From Endomychus coccineus (lineage: Eukaryota > Arthropoda > Insecta > Coleoptera > Endomychidae), in the NCBI GenBank assembly GCA_958510875.1, contig OY294068.1, positions 177,723,411 to 177,787,410 of the forward strand: a stretch of 64,000 nucleotides of DNA. Reading direction: 5' to 3'. Shown in pieces: positions 56,838 through 64,000 of the stretch. Made by a program: the position numbers and the translations under genes. The notes under the pieces are model-generated. The model had not been told where the DNA came from. It worked only from the letters and a program-made list of their open reading frames with translations, and did no database searches. How positions within the stretch are numbered: the stretch's first letter is position 1; the number at the start of each line of letters is the position of its first letter.

Positions 56838-58251
56838 ATGATTAGAACTTGTGGAACATATATTGTCCCATTTATAACAAACATAATCAACTCCTGTATT
56901 CTAGGAAATTATTTTCCCAAGTCATTTAAAGAAGCCATAGTAATTTCTGTAGCTAAAGTTGATAATCCATCTGACTACACTCAACTGCGTCCAATCAGCA
57001 TTTTGCCTGTGCTGGCGAAAGTCTTAGAGAAGGTTATGCATCAACAATTATCAACTCTTGATATTCTACCAGACTGCCAATCAGGGTTTCGCTCCGGATA
57101 TAGCTGTACTACAGCTTTACTCAATGTCAATGATGACATACTAAAGGCAAGTGATGATGGATTAGTTGCTATATTGATTCTACTTGATTTCTCTAAAGCA
57201 TTTGATACCATATCTCATAAGTTGTTACTGACAATTATGAAATTTGCTGGTCTCAAAGAAGATGCATGTTCTCTAGTGGCATCATATTTAACAGATAGAG
57301 TACAACAGGTCAAACTGAATGGAAACTTATCCGACTTTGCTAAGATCACATGTGGAGTACCACAAGGGTCCATACTAGGTTCTCTGTTATTTACATTATA
57401 TACCCATAACTTTCCAAAATTTTTAAAATATTGCATTATCCATATGTATGCTGATGATACGCAGCTATATTATATCTTTAAACCCACTGAACTTAATGAT
57501 GAACTCCGTAGAGTAAATGCAGATCTGGATGCTATATTCAAAATGTCTGAGAGTCATTCTCTGTTTCTAAGTCCAACGAAATCTGTAGCTATATTATTGA
57601 ACAATGAAAATGTGTGTGTACAATTAAAGGATCAGGTACTAATAACAATAAACTCTGAGCCAATTCCTTTAGTTGATGTAGTAAAGAATCTTGGCTTTAC
57701 AAAAAGGTTATGCAAATTTAAAGTTGCTATATCCACACAGAACTAGTCTACCTACAAAAACTAAATTACTACTCTGTGATTCTTTAGTATTATCTCATCT
57801 GAACTATTGCTCACAGGTGTTTTCAGCTTGCATAGACTCCATTCATCAATATAAAATACAAAAACTGCAAAATTCGTGTTTAAGGTTTGCCTATGGGATC
57901 CGTAAATATCCACATATATCTCACAGGCTGAAAGATGCTAAATGGTTGAACATGAATGATAGGTTTAAACGACAGGCAGCTACGTTATATTACAAAATTT
58001 TGCAAGATAAATCACCACCTTATCTTTACAAAAAAATAAGATTTAGAACAGATCTTTATAACTTGAACGTTCGTAAACGAGATATGCTGGTTATACCAAG
58101 ACACAGGCTTAAATTGTATGAAAGATCTTTCTCATATCAAGTTGTACACATCTATAATAGCATTCCGTCAAAAATAAAGGCCAAAACAAAAAAAACATCC
58201 AAATCTGCTATGATTCGTTTCTTAAGAAGTTTACAGGAGAATAACATTTAA
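56838..58251 (+). pseudogene. LINE ORF2 reverse transcriptase, one break
   Basis: Residues 1-287 (from 56838) hold the whole RT: IVPFITNIINSCI, LRPISILPVLAKVLEKVM, CQSGFRSGYSCTTALL, ILLDFSKAFDTISHKLL (catalytic D), CGVPQGSILGSLLFTLYTH, MYADDTQLYY (catalytic DD) and VVKNLGF. A deletion of roughly 20 residues plus a frameshift near 57690 shifts the rest into the frame of 57691-58251 (LLLCDSLVLSHLNYCSQVF, LQNSCLRFAYGIRKY, SFSYQVVHIYNSIPSKIK), the usual thumb and C-terminal region. The first Met is not a true start; reading is open upstream to about 56815. RT is almost undamaged, so the copy is moderately young. Confidence 0.88.
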
Positions 58252-58356
58252 TATAATTAGTATCTTTTCTAAAAGTTCTTATTATTTTTATATCTAATTT
58301 AATTCTCAACAATTAAAATTTAATTGAGACAAAATTATTCGGTAAGAATAAATATA

Positions 58357-58371
58357 TTATTATTATTATTA

Positions 58372-58454
<83 letters not shown>

Positions 58455-58455
58455 T
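58357..58455 (+). repeat. (TTA)n microsatellite
   Basis: About 100 bp of TTA/ATT triplets with one TTG interruption near the start and a TTT near the end, inside the 3' UTR of the LINE. Confidence 0.95.
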
Positions 58456-58641
58456 TTATTATTTTCTTTAATTACTTGTAGTGTATTATAGTCTCAATAT
58501 GTTGTGCAGGGTTAAGTGGAAGAACAGTAAATGGCTTGCCATTTAACTGAACTTCGCCCTGAGAACAGTATATAACTGGTCACATAGAATTGAATTTTTT
58601 TTGTACTTTATTTATAATGTAACTAAATACTGAATAAAGAC

Positions 58642-58644
<3 letters not shown>

Positions 58645-58687
<43 letters not shown>
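58645..58687 (+). repeat. (ATT)n tail of the LINE
   Basis: About 14 ATT triplets directly after AATAAAGACC. Confidence 0.9.
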
Positions 58688-58689
<2 letters not shown>

Positions 58690-58729
58690 AAATTGAATGA
58701 ACCGAGAAAGTCCTGTGCGAATTATAATA

Positions 58730-58960
58730 TGGTTACGTGTACTTTTGCTTAGAACCATATCAAGTCTCCGTATCTTCTCGGTTCATTCGAGCTGTGAGAA
58801 ACAACTCCATATTTTTGTCGATCCCAATAGCATAACCCTACTTGAATCTGATTCAAAAGACTTCACTTCCCGCTCTTTCCAAAAGAATTCAAGTACAAAA
58901 TAGATTCAACTGAAATCGAATTATAAATAAAACAGATCTGCTACAATATTATAGAGCCAC
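58730..58960 (+). repeat. Dispersed repeat B, copy 2
   Basis: Shares ordered blocks with 33690-34110 (see that entry), same orientation. Confidence 0.5.
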
Positions 58961-58964
58961 TTGG

Positions 58965-60455
58965 TATAATCTAAGATTTTCAATTGCACATCCCTCCTTT
59001 CCCATTCAGCACTCATTATATCTTCTAAACGATTTCCATAGAACTATTATTTTGAGAATTGAGGACGCTTATTACAGAAATAAACGAATAAAGTAATAAA
59101 GTAGAAACTGCAGTCTGCCTGAAAATATGTGTTAGGTCTCATTTATGTTCTCAAAACATTGAAAAAATGCATTGGAAAGATTTGCAACATTTTCACGATA
59201 ATGCATTTCCTTTGAAATATATCTGGAGCATATATGGATGACATTATCATTTCAATACCGAGAACATTTGATATGATTCATATTTCCATACTCGTGTTCT
59301 TGGATAATCAGCTCATTAAAATTCAAATGCGCGAATTCTCAATAAACTGCTCAGTGTTGAGACCATAAACCAATTGTACGAACAAGAGTTATTAAATTCT
59401 GTGATAAAACGATAATTCTATTACGTATTCCTGATTCCAAACTGTAGCGTGAACTCCAGCTATGGTTCATTAGATATGTATAGAAGTTAGGAGAAGTCCT
59501 AACAATAAAAGCAACTTGCGAAACATACAACACTACTAACAGTGTTGAAAACGATAAAACAAAAGTAATAACAAGAGTTTGCTGAAGGCGCCGGGAGGTT
59601 CAAGCACAGCACTAGAAACTTTTTCAAAATTTATTTTATTTGTAAATCAGACGAATCTCTAGGGATAGACTGGTCCACTCGAGAATGCAAACAAGACCCC
59701 AACTTCTCTAGCTTTTTATTCGAAATGAGGTTAACTGCAATTTCCGATGTAGATCTAAACTCTTAAGAGAACCTCCGATGGACAGATATCTTTATTCCTT
59801 CATCTGATAGGAATACAGAATCACGTTGAAATTTTAACACCGTGCAGTGTGTAATAAGGGTTCAGTACAGGTTATTTAAAATAAAATAATTGTTAGAAAC
59901 TAAAATTTCATGTAAAATTAAAATATCTCAAAGCAAAGTATCAAGAACATCTAGGGGGGGGGGGGGGTTGTTAGATGTTTTCTGTTCAGTATCAATAACA
60001 AATATAAGCGTGATAAATAGCAAATGAATTTCTAAGATAAACACAAATTAGTTCACACCCGCTTCATGATAACATAGCTGACATAATCTAGAGGGTTTCA
60101 ATGAGTTCACAAAAGCTTATAGTTCTAAAGGAAATCATAAGCCTGTCAAGATGAATAATCACCATGTGACGGAGAACGAATGCAAGCTATATGATAAATG
60201 TTAATGTTAACCATCTGGACATGTTTAGGAATTGTTTTTTTGTTCCAGACCCATTGCTGATCCGAATATGGAAGTTTCACACGTTTTTCTTTCATGAGTT
60301 ACATAATTAATCAAAATGTATCACACGTAAGTCGGGACGTAACGTAGTACCTTATTATCAAAATTGTATCTAAATATAGTCTTGATTATAGTTGAAATAA
60401 TATATACATTCAATTCAGTAAGTAATATTTAGAAAAGAACAGATATGCTGAAATC
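58965..60455. other. No gene recognised
   Basis: AT-rich; contains a run of 14 G at about 59954-59967. No family motif. Confidence 0.4.
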
Positions 60456-60460
60456 CTCAC

Positions 60461-60580
60461 CGAAAACATTCTGAACCGGAGACTTCAAGAGGGGAATCTC
60501 ACTGCTTATTGGTTGAACAATCCAGGGATCCTTTTCTGATTCGTAGATTGGTTCTTCAGGAGAAGGACGCATTACAAATA
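60461..60580 (-). CDS. Candidate internal exon of an unknown gene
   Basis: On the minus strand a pyrimidine-rich stretch ending CCCCTAG (AG at 60582-60581) precedes 120 bp that stay open and end at GTGAGG (donor from 60460). Both ends are in the same phase, so the exon is symmetric (40 codons). The peptide is rich in P, E and S (MRPSPEEPIYESEKDPW, IVQPISSEIPLLKSPVQ) and has codon use unlike the flanks. The frame extends through the acceptor, so chance is possible. No family recognised and no partner exon found. Confidence 0.25.
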
Positions 60581-60654
60581 CTAGGGGCAATGCAGAACCT
60601 TCAGTTATATTTTCTAGCTTGAATTTTTCTTTTGAGAAATCACGTGACACTTAG

Positions 60655-62205
60655 TCCAGTGTATTAATTTTTAAGTGTCTTGTGAAATAAAAGTGTCAAT
60701 GGGTAATCAATGATTGGGATCAAGCTCTAACTTGACATGGTGCTTTTGATTAAATAGCCACTCTGTCAATAAATAAACAGATTGAGGATTAGGAATAGTA
60801 TAAATTCCTCAAGTGAAATTTTTCATCAAGAGAGAGCCATGTTACAAATGCAAATTATTTACTCCATGAAATACTGATGAACTATGAAAAAGTTCACACT
60901 GTAGACAAAGTCTATAAATGAGGAACTTCTTATCCACTGAAAATACTGGACCTTCCAGCCATCATCAGAGTAAATTGGAAATGAAAATATGCTTGTTCAA
61001 ATATCATCTGGTATAAGAAGGATATATACGGGATTACCATCAGCTGAACTAGAATAGCTCATTAGCTCATACATTTACATATTTGTTATTACTGTGTTTC
61101 ACGAGTGATAAACATTTTTTCCGAAAAAATACAACCTGTATTTGAAATATCTTCGGCAAATGCTTATCGTCGAGTTCGTTGATTAAAATCCAATAAATAT
61201 CGGAATAAATAATATATTCCTCCGTTCCATCTATTTTCCCATGGAGTGATTAATTGCCTTAGATAATTAATATTTTGTAATGAGGATTGATACAAAGGAC
61301 TATGAGTTTTGTATATATTTCGAAAGCATCTCACAAATTGAGTGGTTATTATTATCATATTTCCAATTTATATTATCTGGAAGCTCGAGTTCCACATAAT
61401 GCCGGTCCGTAATTCCGTAGACTACACCAAAGCTCATACGTTTTGTTTTATTTGCAACCATAAAAGCAGAGCTGCCCGGTTTGGCGGTATCCTTTTAAAA
61501 CCCTTACATTGTTCAGAGGTTTTTAATTAGATGTTTGTCGAGTTTCTTTTCTGTACGAGAGAAACTGCTGAAAGACTTTACTTTGTAGTAACTTAAACAA
61601 AACTTCTTCCTGTCGCTCTGTAAATGAAATAGTTATTTGTGTTTACTGTCGAAGTTTGCGCTTAAATTTGAATCAAAGAACTATTATACCACAACAAGAT
61701 TCAACACGCTCGGAGTCGGTTATTCGAAGCTGCATTCGGAATCCTAATGGAAGACATGATGTCCTCAAAGTGTGCATTAATCTGAATAGTTTACCAAAAT
61801 TATTTTCTTAGATAACATAGTAGACTGAATGACTAGGCTTGGATATATTGAGTTCTATGATTATAATTCATTATAATCAGGTTAGATGAAAGAAGGGGGA
61901 TATCCAGCACCCAAATTGACACGCCAAAAAGAAATTGGTAGAAAACATTTATTTGTCAGTCTCATTACTTAAAGTTAATTATGATAACTGATGAAAGGGC
62001 TGGTAGTGACTTCTTATAATATCTGAACAAGGGTTCCTTCTTTGGTTTGCGTGGAAGCCATGTCTTATCAGTGCTTCGTTTGGTATAAGTTTCGTATGGA
62101 ACTTAGACATAGGGGCAGATGGTTGGAATCACAACACTGGGTACGAAATGTGATCTATGGTTTCAATGTACACTACCCGGTACATTTTAATACTGACTTA
62201 GACTG
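60655..62205. other. No gene recognised
   Basis: AT-rich; nothing supported. Confidence 0.4.
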
Positions 62206-62209
62206 ACTG

Positions 62210-62515
62210 AGAACTAACTTAACCAGCTGAGCTTACTGAACTTACTTCTTGGTATCATCATGTACTTAAATATCTATTCTCAAGGGAGAAGCCTTGCTCC
62301 TCTAATGATAGTCCATGCTATAGTTTGGCGAAGATTGACCTACGTGGCGACACTTATGTCATACACTCACAGTCGGAACCTTGTCGACTCATCATTTGTC
62401 ATGCTATATAATACAAATAACAAATATGTTGTATGCTTATATTCAATAAACATTATTATGAAAATAGAATATTGTGAGCTATCTAATTAAGAATGAATCA
62501 CTTCGGGATATCACA
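62210..62515 (+). repeat. Dispersed repeat, possible solo LTR (copy 2)
   Basis: Inverted relative to 17544-17885 and clearly the same family (see that entry); ends GGGATATCACA at 62505-62515. TATATAATAC at about 62405 and AATAAACATTATTATGA at about 62445 look like promoter and poly(A) signals. Confidence 0.5.
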
Positions 62516-62643
62516 AAATATTGAAAACAAAACTGTCTAAGTTCACAATATTTTGGAAAAAAAGAAAATTAAAGAATGTCATTGGTTGGATTAAACCGGT
62601 TTGAATCGACCACTTCAAAGATGGCCAGAAAATGAAAAAGAAA

Positions 62644-63410
62644 CTAGTTGCGACATAAATCGCAAATATAATCATCAGTGTCGCATCCTGCACATTCTGC
62701 ATAAGTTGCTTGACCACATTTTATGCATACCAACCCACCATTCTCCATTCTAGCCAAATTCATCACAAAACATACATTGTTGCGATTTCGAATTCGTTTT
62801 TCTTAATGGATTTTTCTCTGTTTGCGTCTGATTATCTTTTCACCTCTTTATCCTTGACTGAGCTCAATTTTCTTTCTTTGGCATTATTTTTCGCCTCCAA
62901 TTCTTGTCGGTTAGGTGTGAAAGTGAAGACTATTCGGTGAATTTTTGTAAATTTTCTCTCCGCGAAAGATTTAAAATTTATGGCAGAGTCGTAAAATCAG
63001 AAAATGTTATACTAGCTTATACTGTTTTATCCTCATCATCAGTGTCATCAAGATTCATCACTGATTCAATGGAGTCGTATTCTCAGTCATCAGTGGAAGA
63101 AGAGCTGTGATTTTTATTTTTCTTGAAGCATTTCGGTATTTTTTCTTAGCTGATAATCCAGATGGTTCAGGTGTGGGACTACTACGGTCCTTTGAATGCT
63201 TCACAACTCCTTCATTTGTTCATTTCCGTTTTTTTTGTCACTCTCTGAAATATTTGCCGCCATAACAGATTCAACCGGTGCAAGTTTTTCTTCATTCATC
63301 ATATACGGATTTAGTGAATAATGCATGTAGTCTTAAACCCGTTGACTGCCTTCTCTATAGTCGCTGTTCTGTTGTTGGCAATATCATTTTGGTTGTTAAT
63401 ATGTGGGCGG
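62644..63410 (-). pseudogene. Second pogo-like transposase, C-terminal part
   Basis: Minus-strand reading from 63410 gives NRTATIEKAVNGFKTTC, then NPYMMNEEKLAPVES (the A..gF...Gi.PlNp..f.eedfap block that follows the DDE core). A Ser/Lys-rich linker, DDTDDEDKTV, and near the end CMFCDEFG, CIKCGQATYAECAGCDTDDYICDLCRN with a stop at 62644 complete it. The C-terminal cysteine cluster is the PHD-like finger found at the end of many insect pogo/jerky-type transposases. Several frameshifts. The DDE core is missing, so this is a separate, 5'-truncated copy from the one at 10827-12725. Confidence 0.7.
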
Positions 63411-63469
63411 GGGTATGCACATTATAAACCAAAGATTCATCAACGTTTCGTCAAGAGCGGAGATCTATA

Positions 63470-64000
63470 GGCGTAGGCGCAAAGTTGGAGAAACCGATCG
63501 ACGCATCATAACTCAGGATGCGAGGAAAGCGCTGTCAGGGCAATGGTAGCGGCTTTGGGATGCATCCACCAAGAGGCGGTAATCCCATCGCTTCATACCA
63601 CATATTACCGCAGGAGGCGGCACGGAGAGGTAGATCACTAACTGGTGCAGCTGCTAACAGGCCATGAATGCTCTAGGGTATCTGCACCGTTTCAGACTGG
63701 ACGATGACGGGCCGTGCCCGACTTGCCAACAAGCGGCCGAGGACACAGAACATGTTTTTTGCCATCATCCGCGTTTCAATGGACCACGCTAAATCCTGCG
63801 AGGAAATCTACAGCAGCAGTTACCTCCGAAGAATATCGTTGGGTCACAGAACACCTGAAGTGCGGTGTACGATTTTGCGGCCACCATATTGAAGGAGCTC
63901 ATACGTACAGGCAACGAGAGAAGAGGCCAACCCGTAGCGTGGGAGATTGAGAACCGCTTGACCAAGGATGGGCGCTTAACAGCCATTCTGTCCTGTGCGA
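63470..64000 (+). pseudogene. R1-type LINE ORF2 C-terminus, runs off the window
   Basis: Across frames: LWDASTKRR, HITAGGG, LVQLLTGHECS, YLHRFRLDDDGPCPTCQQAAEDTEHVFCHHPRFNGPR (63675-63785). The CPxC...EH...H/C knuckle with EDxEHVFF.CPRF is the ORF2 C-terminus of R1-clade LINEs (RT-RNH-zinc knuckle order). The text from 63785 to the window end (STAAVTSEEYRW) continues the same gene. The RT lies upstream in family terms but is not present; the fragment starts near 63470. Frameshifted. Confidence 0.7.

Larger units (their letters stand above)
56820..58687 (+). mobile_element. 5'-truncated LINE with (ATT)n tail
   Basis: Contains a long RT gene, stop at 58249-58251, a 3' UTR with an internal (TTA)n run (58357-58455), and the end AATAAAGACC followed by (ATT)n at 58635-58687. 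LINEs of this sort end in such simple repeats. The 5' side breaks off inside ORF2 next to the PLE RT fragment. No target duplication was fixed. Confidence 0.8.

Noticed and set aside
59954..59967. Run of 14 G as a quadruplex or regulatory element
   Set aside because: A single homopolymer without further G-tracts or an adjacent gene; likely simple-repeat noise.
62904..63110. Serine-rich plus-strand frame
   Set aside because: Antisense to the acidic/linker region of the second pogo-like transposase.

Overview
This window looks like intergenic and intronic DNA of an insect genome. It is AT-rich, has no operon-like gene packing, and carries one clear host gene, an insect-type Kekkon-family receptor, in a sea of decayed transposable elements. 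The mix of non-LTR retrotransposons, Penelope-like elements (PLEs), pogo, Tc1/mariner and hAT transposons and a tRNA-derived SINE is ordinary for an insect. A beetle is my best guess, with low confidence. No bacterial, CRISPR, rRNA or functional tRNA genes were found.

Host gene: a 741-residue LRR + Ig single-pass receptor (Kekkon family) is coded by one exon on the minus strand at 15167-17392. A good splice acceptor lies just upstream at 17445-17446, so the 5' leader comes from a further exon. Some of the DNA to the right may therefore be its first intron. One weak candidate exon of an unknown gene lies at 60461-60580 (minus).

Layout. 1-10.8 kb: hAT 3' remnant, Tc1/mariner relic, a SINE with 11-bp target duplications, a roughly 290-bp tandem repeat, and a broken reverse transcriptase. 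10.8-20.1 kb: a pogo-like transposon, then two 2-kb foldback elements on either side of the receptor gene; the two share the same terminal motif. 20.1-25.1 kb: a nearly intact reverse transcriptase inserted with a 7-bp duplication into an older one, then a 308-bp tandem array. 26-31.5 kb: PLE endonuclease fragments, one with a hammerhead-like motif, plus mariner and jockey-type relics. 36-46.8 kb: a PLE relic, a hAT element with a perfect 8-bp duplication, a short hairpin repeat family carrying hammerhead ribozyme motifs, and rearranged R1/LOA-like fragments. 48.7-53 kb: a foldback repeat with a PLE in its loop, then a terminal-inverted-repeat element with a 10-bp duplication that holds a GC-rich insert flanked by 14-bp duplications. 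54-64 kb: more reverse transcriptases, one long and with an (ATT)n tail, a second pogo-like C-terminus, and an R1-type C-terminus running off the end.

The most interesting signal is the hammerhead ribozyme family (best copy 42325-42369; relatives at 46690-46720 and 41680-41753) together with a second hammerhead-like motif in the 3' region of a PLE (28262-28303). All similarity statements come from reading translations and repeats by eye; no database search or folding program was run.
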